64,000 nucleotides of DNA, taken from positions 124,001 through 188,000 of the forward strand of contig JAKJER010000005.1 of assembly GCA_022705325.1 (NCBI GenBank), given 5' to 3'. This stretch comes from Planctomycetota bacterium (GTDB lineage: Bacteria > Planctomycetota > Phycisphaerae > SM23-33). Shown piece by piece: positions 1 to 9,084 of this stretch (positions within the stretch are counted from its first letter, which is position 1; every line of letters starts with the position of its first letter). The position numbers were made by a program, and so were the translations under genes. The notes below the pieces were generated by a model. It ran no database searches. It saw only the letters and a list, made by a program, of their open reading frames with translations, and was not told where the DNA came from.

Positions 1-918
1 CGTCCGCGCCCGCCGTTCCCGGCTGTTCGCGGCCTGTTCGACAGGCCCACCGTGATCAATAACGTCGAGACGCTGGCCAACCTGCCCACGGTGCTGGGCG
101 AGGGGCCCGAGAAGTTCGCCGCCCTGGGCACCGCGGGCAGCAAGGGCACCAAGGTCTTTGCCCTCTCGGGCAAGGTCGCCCGCACCGGCCTGGTGGAAGT
201 GGCCATGGGCACGCCCCTGCGGCAGATCATCTTCGACATCGGCGGGGGAATCCCCAACGGACGGGCCTACAAGGCCGTGCAGATCGGCGGGCCGTCGGGC
301 GGATGCATTCCCACCCAGCACCTGGACATCGAGATCGACTACGAGTCGCTCAAGACCGTCGGGGCGATGATGGGCAGCGGCGGGCTGGTCGTGATGGACG
401 AGGACACCTGCATGGTGGACGTGGCCAAGTTCTTCATGGACTTCATCCAGCGCGAGAGCTGCGGCAAGTGCATTCCCTGTCGCGAGGGGACCCGGCGCAT
501 GCTGGAGATCCTCCAGCGGATCACCCGCGGGCGGCGAAACGAGACCGGACTGGACGCCCTGGAGCGGTTCAAGGGCGTGATGTACCTCAACCGCCTGGCC
601 GAGGTCATCAAGGACACCAGTCTCTGCGGACTGGGGCAGACGGCCCCCAACCCCGTGCTGAGCACGTTGCGGTGGTTCCGCGACGAGTATGAGGCGCACG
701 TGTACGAGCGGCGCTGCCCGGCCGGGGCGTGCAAGGAGCTGATCACCTACCGCATCGACGCGGAGAAGTGCAAGGGCTGCACGCTGTGCGCCCGCAAGTG
801 CCCGGCCCAGGCGATCCTGGGCCAGCCCAAGACGCCGCATTACATCGTGAGCGACAAGTGCATCGGCTGCGGGGCCTGCGCCGCCGCATGCCGGTTCGAC
901 GCCGTCGTCGTCGAGTGA
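1..918 (+). CDS. hndC: NADP-reducing hydrogenase subunit HndC / NuoF-like diaphorase subunit (5' end cut by window)
   Basis: The frame is open from base 1, so the N-terminal FMN/NAD-binding half lies outside the window. What is visible starts in the conserved NuoF/HoxF stretch ([20 protein letters not shown]). It continues through the [4Fe-4S] motif [12 protein letters not shown] and the later [10 protein letters not shown], then a C-terminal ferredoxin-like extension with two clusters ([15 protein letters not shown] and [15 protein letters not shown]). The extension distinguishes HndC/HydB-type subunits from plain NuoF of complex I. In this family the subunit carries FMN, binds NAD(P)H and passes electrons to the [FeFe] catalytic subunit; with ferredoxin it supports electron bifurcation or confurcation. 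The catalytic subunit follows after 21 bases, which implies one operon. The small HndA/HydC-like partner is not in view and probably lies upstream. Confidence 0.9.
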   Translation, partial: RPRPPFPAVRGLFDRPTVINNVETLANLPTVLGEGPEKFAALGTAGSKGTKVFALSGKVARTGLVEVAMGTPLRQIIFDIGGGIPNGRAYKAVQIGGPSGGCIPTQHLDIEIDYESLKTVGAMMGSGGLVVMDEDTCMVDVAKFFMDFIQRESCGKCIPCREGTRRMLEILQRITRGRRNETGLDALERFKGVMYLNRLAEVIKDTSLCGLGQTAPNPVLSTLRWFRDEYEAHVYERRCPAGACKELITYRIDAEKCKGCTLCARKCPAQAILGQPKTPHYIVSDKCIGCGACAAACRFDAVVVE

Positions 919-939
919 CCCCAAGAAGGACTGACCCCA

Positions 940-2661
940 GTGATTACCATCGAAGTCAACGGCAAGCGGGTGGAGGCCGAGAAAGGCGAGATGCTCCTGG
1001 CCGCCCTGCGCCGCGCCGGCATTCACGTGCCCACCCTGTGCAACCTGAGCAACCTGATGCCCAGCGGCGCCTGTCGCCTCTGCGTGGTCGAAGTCGAGGG
1101 CCAGCGAAACCTCGTCCCCAGCTGCGCGTTCCCGGTGGCCGAGGGGATGAAGGTGCAGACCCACTCCCGCCGGGCCGTCCGGGCCCGCAAGACGATCATC
1201 GAACTGCTGCTGGCCGATCACCCCGACGACTGCCTGTACTGCGTGCGGAACCGCAACTGCCAGCTCCAGTCGCTGGCGGAGGAACTGGGCGTGCGCGAGC
1301 GCCGCTACAGCGGGGCTCGCCACGACTACAAGGTCGACACCTCCAGCCCGTCGATCGTCCGCGACCCGGCCAAGTGCATCCTGTGCGGGCGGTGCGTGCG
1401 CATGTGCGAGGAGGTCCAGGGCGTCTCGGCGATCGACTTCGTCGGTCGCGGCAGCTCCACCCGCGTGGGCACGGCCTTCGAGCAGGGCCTGAACGTATCG
1501 AGCTGCATCAACTGCGGGCAGTGCATCATGGTCTGCCCCACCGGCGCCCTGCGCGAGCAGAGCTACATCAAGGAAGTGCTGGACGCCATCAACGATCCCG
1601 AGCGGATCGCCGTCGTCCAGCACGCGCCGGCGGTGTCGGTGACGCTGGCCGAGGAACTGGGGTTGCGGGGCGGGACGGACATCTGCGGACAGATGACGGC
1701 CGCCCTGCGGGCCCTGGGGTTCCAGCGGGTGTTTGACACCGCCTTCACCGCCGACCTGACCATCATGGAGGAGGGCAGCGAGCTGGCCCATCGGGTGGCC
1801 ACCGGCGGGGTCCTGCCCATGTTCACGAGTTGCTCGCCCGGGTGGATCAAGTTCGTCGAGACCTTCTATCCCGAGTGTCTCCCCAACCTGTCCACCTGCA
1901 AGAGCCCGCAGCAGATGATGGGCGCGATCATCAAGAGCTATTTCGCCCAGCGCGAGGGCGTCGATCCGTCGAAGATCTTCGTCGCGTCGATCATGCCCTG
2001 CACGGCCAAGAAGTTCGAGGCCGGCCGGCCCGAGCACGGGCACGACGGGCTCAGCGACGTGGACGCGGTGCTGACCACGCGGGAGCTGGCGCGAATGATC
2101 CGAATGCGGGGCATCGACATCCAGTCGCTGGTTCCGCAGGGCGCGGACACGCCCTTCGGCGAGCGGAGCACGGCGGGCAAGTTGTTCGGGGCCAGCGGCG
2201 GCGTGATGGAAGCGGCGATTCGGACGGCCCACTTCCTGCTGACGGGCCGGGAGATGACCAACCTGAAGGTGCAGGAAGTCCGCGGCCTGGACGGCGTGAA
2301 GGAGGCCCGCGTGCGGATCGGCGACCTGGAGCTGGGCGTGGCCGTGGTCAGCGGGCTGGGCAACGCCCGCAGGCTGCTGGAGGAGATCCGCGCCGGGCGG
2401 AGCGACCTGCACTTTATCGAAGTCATGACCTGCCCGGGCGGGTGCGTGGGCGGCGGCGGCCAGCCGATCGGGGCCGACCTCGAGGCGGTGGCGGGACGAA
2501 TGAAGGCCCTGTACCTGATCGACCGCGACGAGCCGGTCCGGGTCAGCCACCGCAACGAACAGGTTCAGCGGCTGTATCGCGAGTTCCTGGGCAAGCCCCT
2601 GAGCGACAAGGCGCACCACCTGCTGCACACGCACTACGTCAAGCGAGAGGTGATCGCCTAG
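940..2661 (+). CDS. hndD: [FeFe] hydrogenase catalytic subunit, HndD/HydA type
   Basis: 573 residues with the full modular layout of a group A multimeric [FeFe] hydrogenase. The N-terminal [2Fe-2S] domain has C34, C45, C48 and C62. The His-Cys3 [4Fe-4S] site is H94, C98, C101 and C107. Two more [4Fe-4S] clusters follow (CILCGRCVRMCEE, CINCGQCIMVCP). The H-cluster signatures are TSCSPGW (residues 296-302), MPCTAKK (from 352) and MTCPGGCVGGGGQP (from 496). The protein reduces protons or oxidises H2 in the cytoplasm. TSCSPGW in place of the common TSCCPGW is usual for HndD-like enzymes. The start is a GTG preceded by AAGAAGGA, in step with the family's N-terminus. It sits between hndC and an H-cluster sensor kinase, with its maturases downstream on the same strand. 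All four H-cluster cysteines are present, so it is predicted active. Confidence 0.95.
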   Translation: MITIEVNGKRVEAEKGEMLLAALRRAGIHVPTLCNLSNLMPSGACRLCVVEVEGQRNLVPSCAFPVAEGMKVQTHSRRAVRARKTIIELLLADHPDDCLYCVRNRNCQLQSLAEELGVRERRYSGARHDYKVDTSSPSIVRDPAKCILCGRCVRMCEEVQGVSAIDFVGRGSSTRVGTAFEQGLNVSSCINCGQCIMVCPTGALREQSYIKEVLDAINDPERIAVVQHAPAVSVTLAEELGLRGGTDICGQMTAALRALGFQRVFDTAFTADLTIMEEGSELAHRVATGGVLPMFTSCSPGWIKFVETFYPECLPNLSTCKSPQQMMGAIIKSYFAQREGVDPSKIFVASIMPCTAKKFEAGRPEHGHDGLSDVDAVLTTRELARMIRMRGIDIQSLVPQGADTPFGERSTAGKLFGASGGVMEAAIRTAHFLLTGREMTNLKVQEVRGLDGVKEARVRIGDLELGVAVVSGLGNARRLLEEIRAGRSDLHFIEVMTCPGGCVGGGGQPIGADLEAVAGRMKALYLIDRDEPVRVSHRNEQVQRLYREFLGKPLSDKAHHLLHTHYVKREVIA

Positions 2662-2748
2662 AGAGACGATTGCGGGCCCGGCGGCGTGCGAGAGCGCGGA
2701 CGGAACCGCGAATCGAAGAGCCGATGAGTCAGTGAGCCAAGGACCACC

Positions 2749-4758
2749 GTGAAACTCAGAACCAACAAGGCGCTGGTGACGACGATCAAGGAACGCTGCC
2801 GCGTGTGCTACACGTGCGTGCGGGAGTGTCCGGCCAAGGCCATCCGCATCGCGGACGGGCAGGCGGAGGTGATCGCCGAGCGCTGCATCGGCTGCGGCAA
2901 CTGCGTGCGCGTGTGCAGCCAGCGGGCCAAGCAGGTCCTGCGGGGCGTCGATCGCGTTCGCGAGCTGTTGGCCGACCCGGCGGTGAAGGTGGCAGCCTGC
3001 CTGGCCCCGAGCTTCCCGGCCGAGTTCGACGACATCGAGTACGATCGCCTGGTGGGCATGGTGCGGAAGCTGGGCTTCGACCTGGTCGCCGAGGTGGCGT
3101 TCGGCGCGGACCTGGTGGCCGACCGCTACCGCAAGCTGCTGCAAAAGGCAGATGACAAGCGGTACGTGGCGACGACGTGCCCGGCCATCATCGGCTACGT
3201 CGAGCGCTACCATCCGGACCTGGTGGACTCGCTGGCCCCGATCGTCTCTCCGATGGTGGCGATCGCGCGGGCCCTGCGCCGCCTGCACGGGCAGGAGCTT
3301 GCCGTGGTGTTCATCGGGCCCTGCATCGCCAAGAAAGGCGAGGCCGCCAGCGAGCGGGTGGCCGGCGACGTGGACGCGGCGCTGACGTTCGTCGAGCTGC
3401 GGGAAATGTTCCAGGAAGACGGCGTCGAACCGCCCAACGTCGAGCCGTCGGAGTTCGACCCGCCGCTGGCGGGGGCGGGCGCGCTGTTCCCGATCAGCCG
3501 GGGGCTGCTCCAGGCCGCCGACATCCGCGAGGACCTGATGGCGGGCGAGGTCATCGCCGCCGACGGGCGGACGGCGTTCGTGGAGGCGATCCGCGAGTTC
3601 GAGGCCGGCGACCTCGACGCCCGCCTCCTGGAAGTGCTCTGCTGCAACGGGTGCATCATGGGCGCCGGCATGAGCGGGCACGACCCGCTGTTCAAGCGCC
3701 GCAGCCGCGTCAGCCACTACGTGCGCTCGCGGATGGCGAAGATGAGTCCGGAGCGGGCGGCGGCCGAAGTGGCGGCCTTCGACGACCTGGACCTGTCCCG
3801 CGCGTTCCTCGCGTACGACCAGCGAGTGCCCGTGCCCTTCGAGGACGAGATCCGCATGATCATGGCCCGCATGGGCAAGACGAAGGAAGAGGACGAATTG
3901 AACTGCGGGGCCTGCGGCTACGACAGTTGCCGGGACCACGCGATGGCGATCTTCAAGGGCCTGGCCGAGTCGGAGATGTGCCTGCCCCACACGATCGAGC
4001 AGCTTCGCAAGACGGTCCAGGACCTGGCGGCCACCAACGACCAGCTCGCCAGCGCCCAGGAGCAGCTCATGCACAGCGAGCGGCTGGCCAGCATGGGCCA
4101 GCTCGCGGCGGGCATCGCTCACGAGGTGAACAACCCGCTGGGCGTGGTGCTGATGTACGCCCATCTGCTGCGGGAGGAATGCAGCGGCGACGAACGCCTC
4201 AGCAACGACCTGGGCATGATCGTCGACCAGGCCGACCGCTGCAAACGCATCGTGGCCGGGCTGCTCAACTTCGCCCGCCAGAACAAGGCGGTGATGCAGT
4301 CGACGGACCTGACCAGGCTGGTGGACCGGGCGATCAAGACCGCCGTCACCGACGACAAGATCGCCGTTCGCGTCGAGCACGAGATGGCCGACCCGCTGGC
4401 CGAACTGGACCGCGACCAGATCGTGCAGGTGCTGACGAACCTGGTGAGCAACGCGTGTGCGGCCATGCCAGGCGGGGGGACGCTGACGGTGAAGACGGGA
4501 GGCGACGAACAGAAGGTGACGCTGACGGTCAGCGACACCGGCGTGGGCATCCCGCGCGAGAACCTGAAGAAGATCTTCGAGCCGTTCTTCACCACCAAGC
4601 AGATCGGCAAGGGCACGGGCCTGGGGCTGGCGATGGTATACGGCATCGTCAAGATGCACCGGGGCGACATCCGAGTGGAGTCCAACGCGGACCCGGCGGC
4701 CGGGCCGACGGGCTCGACCTTCACGGTGATCCTGCCTCGACGGCACGGGGAGGAGTGA
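2749..4758 (+). CDS. [FeFe]-hydrogenase-like (H-cluster) sensor domain fused to a histidine kinase
   Basis: 669 residues. Two ferredoxin-type [4Fe-4S] motifs (CRVCYTCVRECP, CIGCGNCVRVC) open the protein. A hydrogenase large-subunit-like domain follows with non-catalytic-type signatures: TTCPA (C144), GPCIAKK (C192) and LCCNGC (C298, C302). All four cysteine positions that hold an H-cluster are retained, although the surrounding residues differ from the active enzyme. Next is a small Fe-S domain (CGACGYDSC, C386/C389/C394, plus C411), a helical linker, a HisKA dimerisation domain with phospho-acceptor H458 (AGIAHEVNNPLG), and an HATPase domain (DTGVGIP, GTGLGLA). No transmembrane segment is seen, so it should act in the cytoplasm. 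Related hydrogenase-like proteins of groups C/D are thought to sense H2 or redox state; here the output would be phosphotransfer to the receivers encoded next. The domain calls are firm; the H2-sensing role is inferred. Confidence 0.88.
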   Translation: MKLRTNKALVTTIKERCRVCYTCVRECPAKAIRIADGQAEVIAERCIGCGNCVRVCSQRAKQVLRGVDRVRELLADPAVKVAACLAPSFPAEFDDIEYDRLVGMVRKLGFDLVAEVAFGADLVADRYRKLLQKADDKRYVATTCPAIIGYVERYHPDLVDSLAPIVSPMVAIARALRRLHGQELAVVFIGPCIAKKGEAASERVAGDVDAALTFVELREMFQEDGVEPPNVEPSEFDPPLAGAGALFPISRGLLQAADIREDLMAGEVIAADGRTAFVEAIREFEAGDLDARLLEVLCCNGCIMGAGMSGHDPLFKRRSRVSHYVRSRMAKMSPERAAAEVAAFDDLDLSRAFLAYDQRVPVPFEDEIRMIMARMGKTKEEDELNCGACGYDSCRDHAMAIFKGLAESEMCLPHTIEQLRKTVQDLAATNDQLASAQEQLMHSERLASMGQLAAGIAHEVNNPLGVVLMYAHLLREECSGDERLSNDLGMIVDQADRCKRIVAGLLNFARQNKAVMQSTDLTRLVDRAIKTAVTDDKIAVRVEHEMADPLAELDRDQIVQVLTNLVSNACAAMPGGGTLTVKTGGDEQKVTLTVSDTGVGIPRENLKKIFEPFFTTKQIGKGTGLGLAMVYGIVKMHRGDIRVESNADPAAGPTGSTFTVILPRRHGEE

Positions 4759-4764
4759 TTGCGG

Positions 4765-4786
4765 ACCTGCCTGCCGGTAGGCAGGT
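4765..4786. repeat. Short intergenic palindrome, CCTGCC...GGCAGG type
   Basis: A near-perfect palindrome (ACCTGCCTGCC followed by GGTAGGCAGGT) lies 7 bases after the sensor-kinase stop codon. A related palindrome lies directly after the stop codon of the MazG-like gene (26593-26612). It could fold as a hairpin in RNA and may reduce read-through or protect the 3' end, but there is no U-tract that would mark a normal intrinsic terminator. Confidence 0.55.
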
Positions 4787-4810
4787 TTCAGAAGCGGACG
4801 ACGGGAGCGG

Positions 4811-4883
4811 TTGATTTTCGATTTTCGGTTGAACAGTGGATCGGAAACGTTCATCGCAAATCGAAAGACGAGAATCGATAATT
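4811..4883. repeat. Degenerate TCGATTTTCG-type intergenic simple repeat
   Basis: AT-richer, low-complexity sequence built from variants of TTTTCGATT and AATCG in both orientations. It contrasts sharply with the GC-rich coding DNA on both sides. Similar tracts occur at 34663-34692 and 46160-46209. No gene or clear promoter is seen in it, but it separates the sensor kinase from the first response regulator, so the regulators could have their own transcription start here. Confidence 0.5.
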
Positions 4884-4917
4884 GCCGGAGCATAGACAGA
4901 GAAGAAAGAGCAGACAC

Positions 4918-5322
4918 ATGACCTCGGACGAGAAGAAGACGATCCTGCTGGCAGACGACGACGTGGACTACCTGTTGCAGACCCGGGTGCGGCTGGAGGG
5001 CGCGGGATACGCGGTGATCGCGGTGGAAGGGCAGGCCCAGGCGGAGAAGGTGCTGGCGAACACCCGCCCGGACCTGGCGGTGGTGGACCTGATGATGGAG
5101 CACACGGACGCCGGTTTCGCCCTGTGCCACCACATCAAGAAGAAGGACCCGGGCATCCCGGTGATCCTGGTGACCGGCGTGGCCTCCGAGACGGGCCTGG
5201 AGTTCGACTCCTCCACCCGCGAGGAGCGGAGCTGGGTGAAGGCCGACGCGCTGCTGGCCAAGCCGGTTCGGTTCGAGCAGCTCCAGGCGCAGATCGAGCA
5301 CTTGCTGAAGGAAAAGCGATGA
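4918..5322 (+). CDS. Stand-alone response regulator receiver protein
   Basis: 134 residues from the ATG at 4918, which has a purine-rich site (GAAGAAAGAG) just upstream; a longer TTG start at 4882 adds a lysine/arginine-rich stretch without merit. It is a single CheY-like receiver: acidic pocket LADDD, phospho-acceptor D57 (VVDLMM), switch Thr in LVTGV, and the conserved Lys in LAKPVRF. No output domain is present. It lies directly downstream of the H-cluster sensor kinase and overlaps the next gene by ATGA, so it probably takes phosphate from that kinase and relays it, or acts by protein contact. A stretch around residues 100-115 (EFDSSTREERSW) looks like a short insertion between beta-4 and beta-5. 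Confidence 0.9.
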   Translation: MTSDEKKTILLADDDVDYLLQTRVRLEGAGYAVIAVEGQAQAEKVLANTRPDLAVVDLMMEHTDAGFALCHHIKKKDPGIPVILVTGVASETGLEFDSSTREERSWVKADALLAKPVRFEQLQAQIEHLLKEKR

Positions 5323-6560
5323 GCGAGCGGTTGCACATCCTGGTGGCCGACGACGAGCCGGGGATGCGGATGGGCGTGGAGCGGGCCCTGCGCGACTTCT
5401 CCGTCCGCGTCAACGATGTCAACGAGGATGTGCGCTTCGAGGTGGTCCAGGCGGCCAGCGGCGAAGAGGCGCTGGAGCGGATTGCCGAGCGGACGCCGGA
5501 CATCCTGCTGCTGGACCACAAGATGACGGGCATGACGGGCCTGGAAGTCCTGGAGCGGATCCTGGCCCAGCAACTGGACGTCCTGACGATCATGATCACC
5601 GCCTACGCGACGCTGGAGACGGCCATCGGGGCCACCAAGCGCGGGGCGTACGATTTCCTGGCCAAGCCTTTCACGCCGCAGGAGCTGAAGGCCGCGGTGC
5701 GCAAGGCCGCGGTGCACGTGGTGCTGACGCGCCAGGCCCGCAGGCTGGCGCAGGAGAAGCGCCAGGTGCGCTTCCAGTTCATCTCGGTGCTGGCCCACGA
5801 ACTCAAGGCGCCGCTGGCCGCGATTCAGGGGTACCTGCAGATCCTCAAGGACGGCTCGGCGGGCAACAACCCCGCGGTGATCGGGCACATGATCGACCGC
5901 AGCCTGGTCCGCGTCGACGGGATGCGTAAGCTCATCCTCGACCTGCTGGACATGACGCGGATCGAGTCCGGTACGCGGAAGCGAGAGCTGGTGGACCTGG
6001 ATCTGTGCGACACGGCCCGGTCGGCCATCGAGACGGTCGGGCCGGACGCGGCGTCGCGAAAGATCACGGTGGACCTGCACGCCGAGCGGGGCGTCCCCGT
6101 GCACGCAGACCGCGTCGAGATGGAGATCATCCTGAACAACCTCGTCTCCAACGCCGTCAAGTACAATCGCGACGGCGGGCGGGTGGACGTGACGATCGAG
6201 GCGGCGGGCGGGACGGCGCGCGTGACGGTGACCGACACGGGCATCGGGCTGAGCCAGGCCGACGCCGACCGGCTGTTTCAAGACTTCGTGCGGATCAAGA
6301 ACGACAAGACGCGGAACATCCTGGGCAGCGGCCTGGGGCTGTCGATCGTCAAGAAGCTGGCCACGCTGTACGGGGGAGACGCGGTCGTGCAATCGCAGGA
6401 AGGGATGGGCAGCACGTTCACGGTGAAGCTGCGGCAGGACGGCGGAGCGGCGGCGGAGGCTGCCGGCGCGGAGGGCCAAGCGGCGAACGAGGCGAAAGCG
6501 GCCGGCGGGAGCGCGGTCAAGGCGGCGTCGGCAGGGGGGGCGGCCGCGGAGGCGGTGTAG
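5319..6560 (+). CDS. Hybrid receiver-histidine kinase
   Basis: 413 residues; the ATG at 5319 overlaps the previous stop codon as ATGA, which implies translational coupling. An N-terminal receiver (VADDEPGMR, phospho-acceptor D66 in LLLDHKM, ITAYAT, LAKPF) is followed by a HisKA domain with H160 (SVLAHELKAPL) and an HATPase domain (NNLVSNAVKYN, DTGIGLS, GSGLGLS). There is no transmembrane segment or DNA-binding output. The last roughly 40 residues are an Ala/Gly/Glu-rich tail after the HATPase fold. With the two preceding genes it forms a kinase-receiver-receiver/kinase set, resembling a multistep phosphorelay whose final target is not encoded here. The position directly upstream of hydE suggests control of hydrogenase synthesis or activity, an inference from context only. 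Confidence 0.9.
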   Translation: MSERLHILVADDEPGMRMGVERALRDFSVRVNDVNEDVRFEVVQAASGEEALERIAERTPDILLLDHKMTGMTGLEVLERILAQQLDVLTIMITAYATLETAIGATKRGAYDFLAKPFTPQELKAAVRKAAVHVVLTRQARRLAQEKRQVRFQFISVLAHELKAPLAAIQGYLQILKDGSAGNNPAVIGHMIDRSLVRVDGMRKLILDLLDMTRIESGTRKRELVDLDLCDTARSAIETVGPDAASRKITVDLHAERGVPVHADRVEMEIILNNLVSNAVKYNRDGGRVDVTIEAAGGTARVTVTDTGIGLSQADADRLFQDFVRIKNDKTRNILGSGLGLSIVKKLATLYGGDAVVQSQEGMGSTFTVKLRQDGGAAAEAAGAEGQAANEAKAAGGSAVKAASAGGAAAEAV

Positions 6561-6561
6561 C

Positions 6562-7653
6562 GTGCTGGATCGTCGGGACATCCTGGGCTGGCTGACCGAG
6601 GGCCGGGAGTGTCGCCTGGAGGAACTGTGGGCCCGGGCTGACGCCGTCCGCCGCGAAAGGGTCGGCGAGGCCGTGCACCTGCGCGGGCTGATCGAGATCT
6701 CCAACCACTGCCGGCGCCAGTGCGGGTATTGCGGCCTGCGCGCGGGCAACCGCCAACTGCCCCGCTACCGCATGAGCGACCAGGAGATTCTGGATTGCGT
6801 GCGGCAGGCGGAGGCCTTCGGCTACGGCACGGTGGTGCTCCAGGCGGGCGAGGACGAGGCACTGACCCAGGAACGGGTGGGCGACCTGGTCCGGCGGATC
6901 AAGGCGGACGCGCCGCTGGCCGTCACGCTCAGCCTGGGCGAGCGGACGCCGGAGGAACTGGCCTGCTGGCGCCGCGCCGGGGCCGATCGCTACCTGCTGC
7001 GCTTCGAGACGTCCAACCGCGAACTGTACGAGCGGATCCATCCGCCGCCGCCCGGCGGGGGCGGGACGGCTGTACACCGGTTCGAACTCTTGCGCGTGCT
7101 GCGCGAGTTAGGCTACGAAGTCGGCAGCGGCGTGATGATCGGCATCCCGGGCCAGACGTGGGCGGACCTGACCGAGGACATTCTGGCGTTCGAACGGCTG
7201 GACCTGGACATGATCGGCGTGGGCCCGTACATCGCCCACCCGGCCACGCCGCTGGCCTCGGACGCTACGGTGGCGCCCGCGCCGGCGGGCGAGGCCCTGG
7301 AATCATCCCAGGTGCCGGCCGACGAGTTGACGACCTACAAGGTGATCGCGTTGGCCCGCCTGGCGTGTCCGCGGGCAAACATCCCGAGCACGACGGCCCT
7401 GGCCACGTTGAACCTGGCCCAGGGGCGCGAGACGGGATTGTGCCGCGGCGCGAATGTTGTGATGCCAAACCTCACGCCCGCGCGCTATCGTGAGATGTAT
7501 GAGATCTATCCCGCCAAGGCGTGCGTGCGGGAGACGAGCGACGACTGCCACCGCTGCATGAGCGGTCGCATCCGCTCGATCGGACGCGTGGTGGGTGCAG
7601 GGCGGGGCGACTCGCCCAATAGGCTGGCCCGCCAGGAAAGCGACTCGAGATGA
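6562..7653 (+). CDS. hydE: [FeFe] hydrogenase H-cluster radical SAM maturase HydE
   Basis: 363 residues. The radical-SAM motif NHCRRQCGYCGLR gives the CxxxCxxC cluster ligands C50, C54 and C57. The following regions match the HydE/BioB-like barrel (VLQAGEDE, RFETSNRELYERIHP, GVMIGIPGQTWADL). HydE acts on an organometallic precursor delivered by HydG while the [2Fe] subcluster of the H-cluster is built. The start is a GTG one base after the stop of the hybrid kinase. The gene overlaps hydG by 4 bases, so the maturases are likely translated together. Near the C-terminus is CHRCMSGRIRS; some HydE proteins bind an accessory cluster in this area, but the ligand set was not verified. Confidence 0.93.
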   Translation: MLDRRDILGWLTEGRECRLEELWARADAVRRERVGEAVHLRGLIEISNHCRRQCGYCGLRAGNRQLPRYRMSDQEILDCVRQAEAFGYGTVVLQAGEDEALTQERVGDLVRRIKADAPLAVTLSLGERTPEELACWRRAGADRYLLRFETSNRELYERIHPPPPGGGGTAVHRFELLRVLRELGYEVGSGVMIGIPGQTWADLTEDILAFERLDLDMIGVGPYIAHPATPLASDATVAPAPAGEALESSQVPADELTTYKVIALARLACPRANIPSTTALATLNLAQGRETGLCRGANVVMPNLTPARYREMYEIYPAKACVRETSDDCHRCMSGRIRSIGRVVGAGRGDSPNRLARQESDSR

Positions 7654-9077
7654 CTACGCTGTGCAAGATGACCTGGAGCCGCGCCGCCGAAGACTTCATC
7701 GACGGTGAGAGGCTTGAGAACCTGCTGGCCCGCCCGGCCGCCGACGCGGCGGCCGTGCGAGACGTGATCGCCAAGAGCCTGGCCAAGCAGGCGCTGGACC
7801 TGGAGGAGACGGCCCTGCTGCTGAGGGCCGAGTCGCCCGAGCTGGTCGAGGAGATCTTCGACGCCGCCCGCACGCTCAAGCGGACGGTGTACGGCAACCG
7901 GATCGTGCTGTTCGCCCCCCTGTACGTGGGCAATGAGTGCGTCAACGACTGCGAGTACTGCGCGTTCAAGCGGTCCAACCGCGACGTGGTGCGGCGCACG
8001 CTGGAGGAGGCGGAATTGGCCGAGCAGGTGCGGGCCCTCGAGCGGGCCGGGCACAAGCGCCTGATCGTGGTGTTCGGCGAGCACCCGCGCTACGACGCGG
8101 AGTTTATCGCGCGGTCCGTGCGGACGATCTACGCCACGCGGAGCGAGCCGAACGGCGAGATCCGGCGGGTGAACGTGAACGCTGCCCCGATGGACCACGA
8201 AGGTTTCCGCCGGGTCCGCGAGGCCGGGATCGGCACGTACCAGATCTTCCAGGAGACCTACCACCGCCCGACGTACGAGCGGATGCATCCGGGCGGCACG
8301 CGGAAGGGCGACTTCCTCTGGCGGCTGGACGCGATGGGCCGGGCCATGGAGGTCGGCCAGGACGACGTCGGCATCGGCGCCTTGTTCGGGCTGTGCGACT
8401 GGCGGTTCGAGGTGCTGGGCCTGGTGGCCCACGCGCTGCACCTGTCGGAGCACTACGGGTGCGGGCCGCACACGATCAGCTTCCCGCGGCTCCAGCCGGC
8501 CTGCGGCGTGCGGATCGACCCGCGCTATCTCGTGGGCGACCGCGAGTTCAAGCGTCTGATCGCGATCCTGCGGCTGGCCGTGCCGTACACGGGCCTGATC
8601 TGCACCGCCCGCGAACGGGCCGACGTGCGCCGCGAAGTGATGGCGTTCGGGGTCAGCCAGATCGACGCGGGCAGCCGGATCGAGTTGGGCGGCTACACCG
8701 AGGCGGGCGACGCCCAGCAGATGGAGCGCGAGCAGTTCGTCCTGGGCGACATCCGCCCGCTGGACGCGGTCATGCGCGAGTTGCTGGAGGACGGGTACAT
8801 CCCGAGCTTCTGCACCGCCTGCTACCGTCTGGGACGCACGGGCGAACACTTCATGGAGTTCGCGATTCCGGGCTTCATCAAGCGATTCTGCACGCCCAAC
8901 GCCCTGAGCACGCTGCTGGAGTACCTGGTGGACTACGCCTCGCCCCAGACTCGCCAGGCCGGGCTGAGCGCCATCCAGGCCGAACTGGCCAGACTTGACG
9001 ACGACGCGCTCAAGAAAGAACTGATCGCCCGCCTGGAGCGGATCCGGACCCAGGGCGAGCGGGACCTGTACTTCTGA
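7650..9077 (+). CDS. hydG: [FeFe] hydrogenase H-cluster radical SAM maturase HydG
   Basis: 475 residues, full length for the family. The radical-SAM ligands are C97, C101 and C104 in ECVNDCEYCAFK. The C-terminal auxiliary-cluster motif CX2CX22C is exact (C388, C391, C414), which separates HydG from the related tyrosine lyase ThiH. HydG cleaves tyrosine to make the CO and cyanide ligands of the H-cluster on an Fe-Cys carrier. It starts within the last codons of hydE (ATGA overlap) and is followed after 7 bases by the aspartase gene. The intact cluster motifs mean that both the catalytic subunit and possibly the sensor kinase could receive a genuine H-cluster in this cell. Confidence 0.95.
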   Translation: MTTLCKMTWSRAAEDFIDGERLENLLARPAADAAAVRDVIAKSLAKQALDLEETALLLRAESPELVEEIFDAARTLKRTVYGNRIVLFAPLYVGNECVNDCEYCAFKRSNRDVVRRTLEEAELAEQVRALERAGHKRLIVVFGEHPRYDAEFIARSVRTIYATRSEPNGEIRRVNVNAAPMDHEGFRRVREAGIGTYQIFQETYHRPTYERMHPGGTRKGDFLWRLDAMGRAMEVGQDDVGIGALFGLCDWRFEVLGLVAHALHLSEHYGCGPHTISFPRLQPACGVRIDPRYLVGDREFKRLIAILRLAVPYTGLICTARERADVRREVMAFGVSQIDAGSRIELGGYTEAGDAQQMEREQFVLGDIRPLDAVMRELLEDGYIPSFCTACYRLGRTGEHFMEFAIPGFIKRFCTPNALSTLLEYLVDYASPQTRQAGLSAIQAELARLDDDALKKELIARLERIRTQGERDLYF

Positions 9078-9084
9078 CGGACAC

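Noticed and set aside
2749..4758. A second catalytic [FeFe] hydrogenase
   Set aside because: H-cluster signatures are altered (TTCPA, LCCNGC, no GGGQP) and a kinase is fused, which favours sensing over turnover.
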